A stretch of DNA of 64,000 nt, from positions 682,553 to 746,552 of the forward strand of contig DLUH01000005.1 in assembly GCA_002742845.1 (NCBI GenBank), written 5' to 3'. Below the pieces are notes generated by a model. It did no database searches. It worked only from the letters and a program-made list of their open reading frames with translations, and was not told the origin of the DNA. Source of the stretch: Sulfurovum sp. UBA12169. GTDB taxonomy: Bacteria; Campylobacterota; Campylobacteria; Campylobacterales; Sulfurovaceae. A program made the translations under genes and the position numbers. Shown here one piece after another: positions 1 through 9,232 of this stretch (the first letter of the stretch is position 1; every line of letters begins with the position of its first letter).

Positions 1-1053
1 CTCTCTCAGATCAAAAGCTTTTCAGAGATACTTACGCCGCCGATTGAGAGAAAAGGGGTGCGCACGTTTGTAAAAAGCTATGACGAGAAGATCATTAAAG
101 AAGCTATTGTGCGTGAACGTCGTCGGGGAGGACAGATTTTTTATGTCTTCAATTCTATTGCGGGCATTGATGAGAAGAAAAAAGAGTTGCTGCACATCCT
201 TCCGGGTATACGTATAGCGGTGCTTCATTCTAAAATTTCAGCCAAAGAGACCGAAGATGAAATGATGAAATTTGAAGAAGGAGAGTATGATGTACTGCTT
301 TCTACCTCCATTGTTGAATCGGGTATCCATATGCCTCACGCCAACACGATGATCGTTGACGGGGCAGACAGCTTTGGCATCGCTGATCTTCACCAGCTTA
401 GAGGACGTGTAGGACGCGGCGGCAAAGAAGGGTACTGCTACTTTATGGTCGCAGACAAAGAGCGTCTTACTGACAATGCCAAACGAAGGCTGCTTGCGCT
501 GGAATCCCACTCCGATCTTGGCAGCGGGGCAGTGCTTGCTTTTCATGATCTTGAGATCCGCGGAGGAGGCAATATTATAGGGGAAGCACAAAGCGGGCAC
601 ATCAAACAGATCGGCTATTCGCTTTATCTGCGCATGCTTGAAGATGCGATACGTGAACTAAGCGGAGAACACAAAGAAGCAGAACAGCATGTGGATATGA
701 AACTGTCAGTAGATGCTTATCTGAGTGCAGAGCTTATTGAAGAAGACAGGTTGCGGTTGGAACTTTACCGTCGGCTCTCTCTTTGTGAAACTGCAGGCGA
801 AGTGTATGAGATTGAATCCGAGATTGCAGATCGTTTTGGCAAACTTGACAGGATCACAAGACAGTTTATCGATATCATGGTCATGAAGGTGCTTGCAAAA
901 GAAAAAGGCATTGCCAAAGTCTCTTCGTATGGCGAAAATGTTTTTATCGAGTTTAAAGATGAACGCAAAGCGCGTGCGGTTTTGAAGTCATCAAGCAAAG
1001 ATGATGATGACATTATAGCAACAGCGATGACCTATTTGAAAGCATCTTTATAA
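1..1053 (+). CDS. mfd: Transcription-repair coupling factor Mfd, C-terminal part (5' end outside window)
   Basis: The reading frame is open from base 1, so only the last 350 residues or so are present. Mfd is an ATP-driven DNA translocase that removes RNA polymerase stalled at lesions and recruits UvrA. Visible are the end of helicase lobe 1 (TPPIERKGVRTFV), lobe 2 with the TSIVESGIHMPHANT segment and the arginine-finger motif QLRGRVGRG, and then the TRCF C-terminal domain that contacts UvrA. A GTG at 58 is an internal codon and not a start. No terminator hairpin follows the stop; the next 350 bases are the leader of the adhesin locus. Confidence 0.95.
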   Translation, partial: LSQIKSFSEILTPPIERKGVRTFVKSYDEKIIKEAIVRERRRGGQIFYVFNSIAGIDEKKKELLHILPGIRIAVLHSKISAKETEDEMMKFEEGEYDVLLSTSIVESGIHMPHANTMIVDGADSFGIADLHQLRGRVGRGGKEGYCYFMVADKERLTDNAKRRLLALESHSDLGSGAVLAFHDLEIRGGGNIIGEAQSGHIKQIGYSLYLRMLEDAIRELSGEHKEAEQHVDMKLSVDAYLSAELIEEDRLRLELYRRLSLCETAGEVYEIESEIADRFGKLDRITRQFIDIMVMKVLAKEKGIAKVSSYGENVFIEFKDERKARAVLKSSSKDDDDIIATAMTYLKASL

Positions 1054-1282
1054 GCGAATCAAATAAAACTATACAATTGAATACTCCGATTAGATTATAA
1101 GCTAGATTGAGGATTATGCCTGCAATGACGAAAATCACGCTATCTTAAACTAGATTAGGGATCTAAAACGATCATTATCCAGAGAGCCCAATTTCATCTT
1201 AATGCATTTTAAGCAACATTGCACTATGATAGTTCATAATTTTTCCTTATCTGGGAGAGAGTGGAAAAATTCGGATCAAACG
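1054..1282 (+). other. Gene-free leader upstream of the riboswitch
   Basis: No coding frame is supported here. The heptamer CTAGATT occurs at about 1102 and 1153 and again inside the aptamer at about 1336. A possible weak sigma-70 -10 (TATGAT, near 1227) lies in an AT-rich stretch, but no convincing -35 box goes with it, so the promoter of the adhesin locus is not located with confidence. Confidence 0.5.
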
Positions 1283-1353
1283 CGCGTTAAAGCCAAACTA
1301 CCCGCGAGAGTAGGACGGAAAACTACGGGTCTCTAGCTAGATTGCCGAGTTGC
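1283..1353 (+). promoter_or_regulatory. Class I cyclic-di-GMP riboswitch aptamer (GEMM-I)
   Basis: The segment follows the GEMM-I layout closely. AAAGCCAAAC corresponds to the conserved GGGCAAACC strand. A hairpin CUACCC/GAGUAG (one C-A mismatch) is capped by a GNRA tetraloop GCGA. It is followed by GGACGGAAAAC, matching GGGACGCAAAG, and by a second stem with an asymmetric internal loop at the tetraloop-receptor position (CGGGUCU pairing with AGAUUGCCG). It closes with GAGUUGC, matching GGGUUACC. The ligand-contacting positions of the Vc2 structure (G20, A47, C92) align to G1292, an A of the GGAAAA run and C1353. A guanine at the G20 position suggests c-di-GMP rather than cGAMP. The outer P1 stem is not obvious by eye. 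It lies 55 bases before the OmpA-domain gene. Confidence 0.8.
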
Positions 1354-1367
1354 ATTGTTAATTGTAT

Positions 1368-1386
1368 TGTTGATTTTTTCAGCAAC
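1368..1386 (+). promoter_or_regulatory. Hairpin between aptamer and RBS, possible expression platform
   Basis: UUGUUGA pairs with UCAGCAA (one G-U pair) around a loop of five U, about 10 bases before the Shine-Dalgarno AAAGGA. The GCAAC in the 3' arm (1382-1386) is also complementary to GUUGC at 1349-1353, the conserved 3' strand of the aptamer. The two pairings exclude each other, as expected of a switch. That it controls ribosome access is inference. Confidence 0.4.
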
Positions 1387-1407
1387 CAAAAACCTAAAGG
1401 ATGACGA

Positions 1408-1914
1408 ATGAAGCCTAAATGGATACAACAAATTTTAGGATTTTTTGTATTGTTAGCAACAATTTCTACAAGCAGTATGGCCGATAAAACAGGCTATTTT
1501 ATCCCAAGAGTACAAAAAATCATGCTCAATACCACTATTAGTTTAAATACGGATGCGCTCTTTGAATTCAACGAAACAGAGCTAAAAGGAGAGGGCAAAC
1601 GATGTTTAAATCAATTCATATCCAATATCAAAGCGAATAAACTGAATGTAGCCTCCTTTGATATCACCGGATATACCGATAGAATCGGCAGTCGTAACAA
1701 AAATTTAAATCTTTCTCAAAGAAGAGCGGATTCTGTAGCTGCTTATCTCAAGTCACAAGGTGTTCAAAGTGTTTTTAATGTTCAAGGCAAAGGAGAAGCA
1801 AAACCTGTAACTAGAGGCTGCAGTGATAAAATGAAACGATCAGCTCTTATAGCATGCCTGGCTCCAGACAGAAGAGTTGAGATCATACTTCATGGTAAAC
1901 AAAACTTAAAATAA
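1408..1914 (+). CDS. OmpA-family protein with peptidoglycan-binding domain
   Basis: A 168-residue protein with a Sec signal peptide (hydrophobic stretch at residues 9-24, likely cleavage after SMA) and then an OmpA/MotB C-terminal domain from about residue 48. The characteristic TGYTDRIGS and NLSQRRADSV segments contact the meso-diaminopimelate of peptidoglycan in this family. There is no beta-barrel, so the protein is probably periplasmic. It starts at ATG after AAAGGA and sits 12 bases upstream of the RTX adhesin, with which it is probably co-transcribed under the c-di-GMP aptamer. Small OmpA-domain proteins often accompany type I-secreted adhesins; a role in anchoring the adhesin or the secretion machine to the wall is inference. 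Confidence 0.85.
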   Translation: MKPKWIQQILGFFVLLATISTSSMADKTGYFIPRVQKIMLNTTISLNTDALFEFNETELKGEGKRCLNQFISNIKANKLNVASFDITGYTDRIGSRNKNLNLSQRRADSVAAYLKSQGVQSVFNVQGKGEAKPVTRGCSDKMKRSALIACLAPDRRVEIILHGKQNLK

Positions 1915-1926
1915 GAGGATTCCAAT

Positions 1927-4134
1927 ATGTCACAAATTAAAATTATAGAACATCTTGGCACTAAGGTTGTAGGTCAGCAAGCCGTTTCTTCTTCCGCTTC
2001 AAATCCAATAGTGATACAAGCGCAAAAAGGTGTCAAGTATGAGCTAAAAGATATGACTACAAACACAGCACCGATAAAAATGATGGTTAAAAAAGTTGGT
2101 AAAAATCTAGAAGTAAATCTAGATGGAGACCACAATGGCGCACCTGACCTTATTTTAGAAAACTTTTTTGATACTTCGGATACTGATATGATTGGCATAG
2201 ACGAAACGGGTACATATTATTCGTATGTTGCTCAATCTGAGGGCGACATAGTGAGTTTGAATCAAATAGTTTCAGGGCAAGAGGATCTCTCCATGCTTGG
2301 AGTTCCTGGTGAAAAAGATGCTATGCCGATATGGGCATATCTCGCAGGCGCAGGCGCATTGATTGGCATAGCTGCCGCCGCTGGTGGCGGAGGCGGAGAT
2401 GGAGAAGAAGATGGAGGTGGAGACGAAGTTGGCGGCGTAGACGATGCGGGAAGCGTGACGATCGAAGGATCGGCGGTTGTCGGTCAAACCCTGACGACAG
2501 ATCTTGTCGATCCTGACGGAATCAGCGGTACGCCAACGTACACATGGTCAGTGGACGGAACAGCGGTTACCAATCCAAACCTCGATCAAAGCACCTTTAC
2601 CCTGACTCCGGCAGAAGAGGGAAAAACGGTCAGTGTATCCGTAACGTATAACGATCCGTTCGGAAGCCATACTGTTACTGATGCGATTGATGCGGGCAAT
2701 AACGGCGGCACAACCGTTGGCGCTGACACTACGCCACCGCCAACGGCCGCATCTGTCGAGATCGCACTGGATATCAATAATGATGGTACCATCGATGGGA
2801 CAGAAAAAGGAGGAGCTACTACGACGGATGTCACGGTAGGTATTCCATCAGATGCACAGATAGGCGATGTTGTCACAGTTACGAATAATCTGACCGGATC
2901 GGTAATTGCAACTTATACCGTGGACGGTACGGCTGTGGCTGCTGGTTCTACCCAGACAATATCCGGTGTTGCGCTTCCAGCAGGTGTTCAAGTTCTAACG
3001 ATTACCACGGCTATCCAAGATGCCTCAGGAAATGTTGGGCCAAGCTCCAGTGATAGTGCAATTGTCAACCAGGCACCTGTGGTGAGTGCCAATAACTCTA
3101 CATTATTAGGGCTTGTCGGCGTGGAGGCGTTGGGTGTGCTTGATATTTCAAATCAAGCAGTATTTGCGATGGATGCCAACAATAATATTAAAACGGTTAC
3201 GGTGAAATACACAACATTGCTCAATGTGAGTACGTACCAGCTCACGGCTTCCAGTGCGTTGGCGGCAGAGTTGGGATTGACTATATCGATTGTCAATAGT
3301 CCTGGATTGCTGGGATTGTTGGCAGCTTCATCGACGATTACTATCACGGCTACTGATGGCGGTCCAATCGATAATATGAAACTAAATGAGTTGTTAACAA
3401 CAATACATTCCGATAACACAATACTTGACGTAGGTTTATTGGATACGTTGAGCATTACCGCAACCGATATGAACGGGTTATCAGATACGGATAGCAGTAG
3501 TGATCTGCTTAATATTGGGCTACTTGCAGAGCAAGGGACAAACTCCGGTATCCAAGAAGGTACTTCCGGAAATGACGGTCTAAACGGTACAGCAAGCAGT
3601 GATCGACTTTATGGTTATGCGGGTAATGATACATTATCGGGCGCAGCAGGGAACGATCTGCTTCGTGGCGGTGATGGTGATGATAGACTAAATGGAGGAG
3701 ATGGGAATGATATTCTCATTGGAGGAAATGGTATTGATATGCTGTATGGGGATGCCGGAAATGATATACTTGTATATGATGCTATGGATTCCATTATTGA
3801 TGGAGGAGCAGGTGTTGATATGCTTTTAATTCAAGGCAGCAATGTTACCCTTGATCTGGCAGGTGTTGCCGGTACCCAAATAGTGGGGATTGAAAAAATT
3901 GATATTACCGGAGATGGTGATAATGCTTTGGTGATAAATTATAACGATCTTCTTGCATTGAGTGATAGCAGTGATACGCTTTATATAACAGGGAATGGAG
4001 GTGACACAGTGACGCTTTCTAATGAAACATTTATAGGATCAGCCACTGTTAACGGAGTTATCTACAATGCCTATGATATGGGCGGAACAAGTGCCGCTGA
4101 TATTTGGATACAACAAGATATTCGGGTATTGTAA
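1927..4134 (+). CDS. Type I-secreted RTX adhesin, BapA-like N-terminus
   Basis: A 735-residue acidic protein without a Sec signal. The N-terminus resembles the BapA prefix domain of biofilm adhesins, followed at about residues 136-165 by a hydrophobic [18 protein letters not shown] segment and a Gly/Glu/Asp linker. Ig-like beta domains follow (about 178-400), then a Thr/Ser/Leu-rich domain. RTX calcium-binding nonapeptides lie at about 553-618 ([27 protein letters not shown]), and the C-terminal 110 residues look like a type I secretion signal region. It should leave through the ABC/HlyD/TolC exporter encoded just downstream. It is very short for this class, which commonly exceeds 2000 residues, because it has only one or two Ig-like repeats. 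Confidence 0.85.
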   Translation: MSQIKIIEHLGTKVVGQQAVSSSASNPIVIQAQKGVKYELKDMTTNTAPIKMMVKKVGKNLEVNLDGDHNGAPDLILENFFDTSDTDMIGIDETGTYYSYVAQSEGDIVSLNQIVSGQEDLSMLGVPGEKDAMPIWAYLAGAGALIGIAAAAGGGGGDGEEDGGGDEVGGVDDAGSVTIEGSAVVGQTLTTDLVDPDGISGTPTYTWSVDGTAVTNPNLDQSTFTLTPAEEGKTVSVSVTYNDPFGSHTVTDAIDAGNNGGTTVGADTTPPPTAASVEIALDINNDGTIDGTEKGGATTTDVTVGIPSDAQIGDVVTVTNNLTGSVIATYTVDGTAVAAGSTQTISGVALPAGVQVLTITTAIQDASGNVGPSSSDSAIVNQAPVVSANNSTLLGLVGVEALGVLDISNQAVFAMDANNNIKTVTVKYTTLLNVSTYQLTASSALAAELGLTISIVNSPGLLGLLAASSTITITATDGGPIDNMKLNELLTTIHSDNTILDVGLLDTLSITATDMNGLSDTDSSSDLLNIGLLAEQGTNSGIQEGTSGNDGLNGTASSDRLYGYAGNDTLSGAAGNDLLRGGDGDDRLNGGDGNDILIGGNGIDMLYGDAGNDILVYDAMDSIIDGGAGVDMLLIQGSNVTLDLAGVAGTQIVGIEKIDITGDGDNALVINYNDLLALSDSSDTLYITGNGGDTVTLSNETFIGSATVNGVIYNAYDMGGTSAADIWIQQDIRVL

Positions 4135-4150
4135 GCATCGTTTTGGAGGC

Positions 4151-4175
4151 GGTCAGATGTTTTCACTGTCTGACC
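4151..4175 (+). repeat. Inverted repeat after the adhesin gene
   Basis: GGTCAGA and TCTGACC form a 7-bp stem 17 bases after the adhesin stop codon, directly in front of the terminator-like hairpin. It may stabilise the 3' end of the adhesin mRNA. Confidence 0.5.
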
Positions 4176-4219
4176 AATCCTTATCATGTATGACCGTAAG
4201 GATTATTTTTGTTTTTTTT
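4176..4219 (+). terminator. Rho-independent terminator after the adhesin gene
   Basis: AATCCTTA (4176-4183) pairs with TAAGGATT (4197-4204) in an 8-bp stem. The T-rich run ATTTTTG followed by eight T's comes immediately after. It would separate the OmpA/adhesin transcript from the secretion genes downstream. Confidence 0.75.
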
Positions 4220-4423
4220 AAGAGTGAATAAGCCTTATCTGCATTAAAACGAACAATATCCTATAACATAATAATTATAGTTCAAACGGAAATGAAGACC
4301 CTCGAATATAAAACACCCGTCGAAGTTTTTATGGTAGAATTTTAGGATTAGAGGATTTAGTTTGGGTGTATTGCAATAGTGAGCTTAATTCAGCTCTTTA
4401 AAATAGTTTACGAAGGCAGAAGT

Positions 4424-5695
4424 TTGAGGTATCAGCGTTTATGGATCGTTTATGTCTTGTGTATAGTGTATGCAAAGGCTGAGTTTATTACTATTGATAG
4501 CCAGGTCGGAGAAGGGCGTTCGTGTGTCAAGCAGATTTCTTCTTTGCTTCAAGATGCTTATGGACATTATCCAAGCATAGAGGTTTCAAAAAAGATGATT
4601 ATGGATGCTGATGCGCAGAGGCAGAGTGCGAAATGGAACTACTTTCCGACGCCGTCTATGGAGATCTCGCAAAGGGCGGGACGACGAGGAACAACCTTGC
4701 GGCTTGATCAGCCTTTGTGGACAGGGGGGAAGCTTGACGCGATCAGCGACCTGGCGTCGGCGCGTGAAGATGAAGCGGAATATACGTTGGGTGAGACCAG
4801 TTATGCATTGGCTCAAAAAGTTTTGAGTGTTTTGCAATACTATATCCAAGCAGACGGCGAGATAAAAGGTTTTAGCGAAGGCAAACAGCAGCTTGAAAGT
4901 TTGGCCAAGATGCTGGAAAGGCGTATCGAGGCAGGTGTTTCTTCTGAATCGGACCGAGAGCTTCTCCATGCACGTATCGCACAGATCGATGCGGATCTGA
5001 TGTTGGCGCAGTCGAAGTATGATATGGCGCTTTCCCAGCTTGAACTGCTTACCGGCAATTCCGAACCATGCGCCATCAGTTTTGCAAAAGACCGTATTGT
5101 GAGATACAAAATATCTCTTAAAAAAATGGAAGAAGAGCTTTTGCAAACACATCCTGCACTTAAAAAACTGACAGCCAAAATCGCAATGGCAAATGCTGAA
5201 AAAAAAGGTGCGGATGCAGTTATGATGCCAAATATATCGTTACGGGCAGAACATCAAAAGGGAACGATCTACGATATTGAGGCGCAAGATGATACGGTCG
5301 CGTATGTCGCAGTTTCATTTAGCCCGGGCGCCGGACTCTCGGCGATATCCAATATAGAAAGTGCTAAATACAGAGTACTTCAGGCACAAGATGAACTCAA
5401 GGTCAAAGAGCAGGAACTTAAAGAGAGTTTAGTCGTGGACTATGCGGATTTTATCGCGGCAGCTGCCCGCACAGAGAGCATACGCCAAACTATCGAAGCA
5501 TCCCAAAGAGTCCTCGAGTCGTACACGCGTCTTTTTATCGCAGGAAAACGCCAGTGGCTTGATCTTGTCAATACTTCACGCGAGGTAACACAAAATAAGA
5601 TCGCTTTGGCAACACTCAAAGCAGTATGGATCACATCTGCATACAGGCTGGCGTTACAAACAGGAAAAATCGAGTTTGGAAATGAAGGAAAATAA
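4424..5695 (+). CDS. TolC-family outer membrane channel of the type I secretion system
   Basis: An outer-membrane efflux protein (OEP family) of about 423 residues. A short signal peptide (RYQR, hydrophobic LWIVYVLCIVY, cleavage after AKA) is followed by two repeats of long amphipathic helices typical of the TolC tunnel, with the family-type ISQRAGRRGTTLRLDQPLWTGGKLD segment near the start. I prefer the TTG at 4424, which has GAAGG seven bases upstream and leaves a normal signal peptide. The frame is also open to a GTG at 4379, but that start has no clear RBS and would add 15 residues. The stop overlaps the ATG of the ABC exporter by one base (TAATG), indicating translational coupling. Confidence 0.85.
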   Translation: MRYQRLWIVYVLCIVYAKAEFITIDSQVGEGRSCVKQISSLLQDAYGHYPSIEVSKKMIMDADAQRQSAKWNYFPTPSMEISQRAGRRGTTLRLDQPLWTGGKLDAISDLASAREDEAEYTLGETSYALAQKVLSVLQYYIQADGEIKGFSEGKQQLESLAKMLERRIEAGVSSESDRELLHARIAQIDADLMLAQSKYDMALSQLELLTGNSEPCAISFAKDRIVRYKISLKKMEEELLQTHPALKKLTAKIAMANAEKKGADAVMMPNISLRAEHQKGTIYDIEAQDDTVAYVAVSFSPGAGLSAISNIESAKYRVLQAQDELKVKEQELKESLVVDYADFIAAAARTESIRQTIEASQRVLESYTRLFIAGKRQWLDLVNTSREVTQNKIALATLKAVWITSAYRLALQTGKIEFGNEGK

Positions 5696-7809
5696 TGTTC
5701 TATCAAGATATTGAAAGCGCAAAGCGTGATGTAGCGTGGCTTACGCAAGCATGTGCACTTCCGCCGTTTTCTGTTTTGAGGTTGACTTCTTATGAGCTTG
5801 AGATACTAGAACAAACACTGGAGAATACTGAAGAGAACACTATCCTTTCTTTATATGATCACCTGTTTGAGAATCTTGGGCTGAAAAGTACACAATGGAG
5901 CAAAAGTATCTCACATGCCCATCTTCCCGTTTTGGCATTGATTCCGGGTGAGGGGATACGCATCGTTATAGAAAAAGAAGCCGAAGGAAGTTGGAAAAGC
6001 GAAGGAAGAGATGGGCTAAGGAGTTGTAGGACATTTCCTAAAGGTACATGGTTTACCTCCATCAAATCCGAACGTAAAAGTATTGATAAATTGTCCGCCA
6101 AAGAGATGTTTAAAACTATCGCATTAGAGCAAAAGCCGATTATTTGGTATGCAGCAATCGCATCATTGAGTATCAATATTCTAGCGTTGGCGACATCATT
6201 TTTCAGTATGCAGGTTTATGATCGGGTGATTCCGACGCAGGGGCTATCAACTCTTGCGGCTCTGAGCGTAGGAGTATTTATCGCTATTTTTTTGGAGATG
6301 ATTCTCAAGCTTTCCCGTTCGTATATTCTTGATCGGGCTGCTACGAGTATGGATATGGCCTATTCCCACCATATTTTTGATCGTTTTTTAAAAATACGTC
6401 TGGATGCATTGCCAAGAAGCATCGGAACACTTTCAGGACAATTGCAAGGCTATGCAACGGTGCGGGCTTTTATCTCTGCAGTTGCGCTGTATGTGTTTAT
6501 TGATTTTCCTTTCTCAATGATTTTTTTGGCGGTCATCATCATGCTTGCGGGATGGATGATAGGAGCGATTGTTCTGGGGTTTTTGATCATCGCTGTTTTT
6601 GTCGGTATGATTTTTCGCAAGAAGATAGAGGAGCTTTCGAGAACCTCTACCTTGGCATTGCATCAGAAGCTTGGACTGCTTGTGGAGAGTGTTGAAAATG
6701 CAGAAAATGTGAAGGCGAGCGGAGCCGGATGGAAACTGTTGAGTCGATGGAATGCATTGAGTGAAGATGCCATTCATGATGATATACGGATTCGCCATTA
6801 TAGTGAAATGTCCAGCTATGTCTCAGGGTTTTTGCAGCAGTTGAGCTATATCTCTTTGGTAGCGATGGGAGCATATCTGGTGAGTACGACGGAAAATTTG
6901 ACTATGGGAGGATTGATCGCGACGACGATCCTTTCAGGCAGGGCACTTTCTCCTATTGCTATGTTGCCAAACTTGCTTGTTCAATGGGGAAAAACCAAAA
7001 TGGCGGTTGAGGATCTAGACAGAGTTTATGCATTGGAGCGTGACAATGAAGGTGTGGAGCGTCCGCTTTCTCCTGGTGTGATAGCACCGCATTTTCGACT
7101 TGAAAATGCTCAGTTTAGCTATGGAGAAAATGCGCCGTCGGTTAATATGGGGGGAATAACTATTGCACCCGGAGAGCGTGTAGCCATTTTGGGCATGATC
7201 GGTTCAGGAAAATCTACGTTGCTTAAGATGCTGGCCGGACTCTATAGGCCGAAACAAGGAAAAGTGTTTATCGGCGGTATGGATATGCAGCATATTTCAC
7301 GAAACCGTTTAAATGAAATGATCGGATATTTACCTCAAAATGTAAAATTGATCTCAGGGACACTTCGGGATAACATTTTGCTCGGTCTTGCTGGGATCAA
7401 CGATGAAATGGTACTAGATGCTGCCAAGCAGACGGGGCTGATCCATCTGATCAATGTCTTGGCGCAAGGCCTTGATGCACCTGTGCCCGAAGGAGGAGAA
7501 AGCGTCTCGGGCGGACAGAAACAGATGATTGCATTGACACGTTTGATTCTTATGAAGCCTAAGGCATGGCTTTTAGATGAACCGACTGCCAATATGGATG
7601 AGCGAACGGAACGACAGATGCTCGAAGCGATAGATCGAAGATTAAGCCCTGAAAGTACGCTAGTGGTTGTGACACATAAGCCGGCATTGCTTGGATTGGT
7701 CAACCGTGTGATAGTAGTAAGGCCCCAAGGGGTCGTGATGGATGGACCAAAAGAGGTGATTTTGGCTAAATTAAATCCGACAGCTCAGGTCAAAAAACAA
7801 GGAGCGTAA
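5695..7809 (+). CDS. Type I secretion ABC exporter, LapB/HlyB-like
   Basis: A 704-residue fused permease-ATPase. Residues 1-140 form a C39-like domain with no catalytic Cys-His pair, as in LapB and HlyB, where it binds substrate instead of cleaving it. About six membrane helices lie at residues 150-430. The ATPase has Walker A GMIGSGKST near residue 500, Q-loop GYLPQ, signature VSGGQ near 603, Walker B WLLDEPT near 625 and the H-loop VVTHK. The upstream RTX protein is the obvious substrate. Both neighbours overlap it by one base, so tolC-abc-hlyD is one tight operon. Confidence 0.92.
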   Translation: MFYQDIESAKRDVAWLTQACALPPFSVLRLTSYELEILEQTLENTEENTILSLYDHLFENLGLKSTQWSKSISHAHLPVLALIPGEGIRIVIEKEAEGSWKSEGRDGLRSCRTFPKGTWFTSIKSERKSIDKLSAKEMFKTIALEQKPIIWYAAIASLSINILALATSFFSMQVYDRVIPTQGLSTLAALSVGVFIAIFLEMILKLSRSYILDRAATSMDMAYSHHIFDRFLKIRLDALPRSIGTLSGQLQGYATVRAFISAVALYVFIDFPFSMIFLAVIIMLAGWMIGAIVLGFLIIAVFVGMIFRKKIEELSRTSTLALHQKLGLLVESVENAENVKASGAGWKLLSRWNALSEDAIHDDIRIRHYSEMSSYVSGFLQQLSYISLVAMGAYLVSTTENLTMGGLIATTILSGRALSPIAMLPNLLVQWGKTKMAVEDLDRVYALERDNEGVERPLSPGVIAPHFRLENAQFSYGENAPSVNMGGITIAPGERVAILGMIGSGKSTLLKMLAGLYRPKQGKVFIGGMDMQHISRNRLNEMIGYLPQNVKLISGTLRDNILLGLAGINDEMVLDAAKQTGLIHLINVLAQGLDAPVPEGGESVSGGQKQMIALTRLILMKPKAWLLDEPTANMDERTERQMLEAIDRRLSPESTLVVVTHKPALLGLVNRVIVVRPQGVVMDGPKEVILAKLNPTAQVKKQGA

Positions 7810-8978
7810 TGAAGCAAACAAAACATCCGTATCAAACAAGGATTGATCCTCTGTGGATTATTTTTGGCAGTTTGGGAATAGTGATTGTACCATTTTTTAT
7901 CTGGGCATCTTATGCCAGGATCGATCAGATTTCTCATGCCAGAGGGCAAGTGATTGCCGCAGCCAAAACACAGGAGATCCAGTCGGCGATAGACGGAGTC
8001 GTTGAAAAGATATTTGTACGAGAAGGCGATCATGTCAAAAAAGATGATCATTTGATCGTCTTGGAAAAATCACAGGCTCAAGCGGCATACGAAGATAGCA
8101 AAGCAAAAGTTGCAGCACTTAAGGCGGCTTTGGGGAGATTGAAAGCCGAAGTCTATGAAAAACCGCTTGTTTTTGATGACTCACTTAAAGAATATCCCGA
8201 ATTTGTGGAAAACCAAAAAGCACTATTCCAAAGACGTCAGCGTGCACTCAATGATGATATCACTGCGCTCAATGAATCGTTGGCTTTGGCAAAAGAAGAA
8301 CTAAGCCTGAACCTCCCTCTGCTCAAAAGCGGAGATATCGGAGCTACCGAGATTATCAGGCTTAAGCGGCAGATAGCAGATCTTAAAGGTAAAATTTCAA
8401 ATACAAGAAATAAGTATTTTCAAGATTCACAGGCAGAGATGACGAAAGCCGAAGAGGAGCTCTCAACCAAGAAGCAAGAGCTGGTGAATAGAACGATTAC
8501 ACTGGAGCGCACAACGATCTCTTCACCGATGAATGCGGTCGTTAAAAATATTCTTGTTACCACACAGGGCGCGAGAGTCCGTCCCGGAGATGTTATCATG
8601 GAGCTTGTACCATCGGGTGACGAACTGATCATTGAAGCGAAGATCAGCCCTTCGGATATCTCGTTTGTTAAAAGAGATCAGCCCGCAGCGGTGAAGCTCG
8701 ATGCGTATGATTATAGTATTTACGGCATTTTCCACGGAACCGTCAAATACATCAGTCCCGATGCACTCGTAGAGCAGAGCCAGGAGGGTGAAAAATATTA
8801 CTTTAGGGTTTTGATAACAATGAAGCAAATCGAACTTTTGGCAAAGAACGACAGAACAATCGAATTGACACCCGGGATGACTGCGCAGGTTGATATTATA
8901 ACGGGAAATAGAAGCGTTTTAACCTATCTTTCTAAACCGATTATTAAAACATTTTCTGAGGCATTGCATGAACGATAA
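7809..8978 (+). CDS. Type I secretion membrane fusion protein, HlyD/LapC family
   Basis: A 389-residue periplasmic adaptor linking the ABC exporter to TolC. A short cytoplasmic tail and one membrane helix (about residues 14-35) are followed by a barrel-sandwich half-motif (GQVIAAAKTQEIQSAIDGVVEKIFVREGD region), a long coiled-coil hairpin (about 85-245) and the second half-motif (TISSPMNAVVKNILVTTQGARVRPGD). A beta-barrel and the family C-terminal LTPGMTAQVDI motif close the protein. It is the last gene of the exporter operon; no terminator hairpin follows. Confidence 0.92.
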   Translation: MKQTKHPYQTRIDPLWIIFGSLGIVIVPFFIWASYARIDQISHARGQVIAAAKTQEIQSAIDGVVEKIFVREGDHVKKDDHLIVLEKSQAQAAYEDSKAKVAALKAALGRLKAEVYEKPLVFDDSLKEYPEFVENQKALFQRRQRALNDDITALNESLALAKEELSLNLPLLKSGDIGATEIIRLKRQIADLKGKISNTRNKYFQDSQAEMTKAEEELSTKKQELVNRTITLERTTISSPMNAVVKNILVTTQGARVRPGDVIMELVPSGDELIIEAKISPSDISFVKRDQPAAVKLDAYDYSIYGIFHGTVKYISPDALVEQSQEGEKYYFRVLITMKQIELLAKNDRTIELTPGMTAQVDIITGNRSVLTYLSKPIIKTFSEALHER

Positions 8979-9031
8979 TTATGTTCATTGAAAGGAAAAA
9001 AGAAACAAATATTTATGGATTGATTAGGATA

Positions 9032-9232
9032 TGAAACAACGCTTTTGGCGTATGATACGCGTGTTTGTTTAACATGACTTATAAAGAAAATAGATTTAGT
9101 TTTGGGGCCGACATCAAGTATGATCTAAAAGATGAAAAGCGTCAGGTAAATGCGATAGAAGTTTTGATACTCAGGCCAATCAAGGAAATGGGTGTGGAGA
9201 TCGTTTGTGGATTATCAAAATCTGCTACATAA
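9032..9232 (+). pseudogene. Possible decayed cold-shock-domain gene
   Basis: An open frame at 9074-9232 (52 codons) reads FGADIKYDLKDEKRQVNAIEV. This resembles the last beta-strands of a cold-shock domain, where a hydrophobic-G-D-hydrophobic-V-x-F/Y-D segment precedes A-x-N/E-V. Upstream, in other frames, fragments such as RVFV and HDL recall the RNP2 motif (VFVHxxDL). The parts lie in different frames with stops between them, suggesting frameshift decay. The similarity is short and judged by eye. The rest of the 440-base gap between the secretion and moxR operons holds nothing else I recognise. Confidence 0.3.

Noticed and set aside
2331-2516. Arg-rich frame inside the adhesin gene
   Set aside because: It is the shifted reading of the Gly-rich linker codons (GGN repeats) and not a gene.
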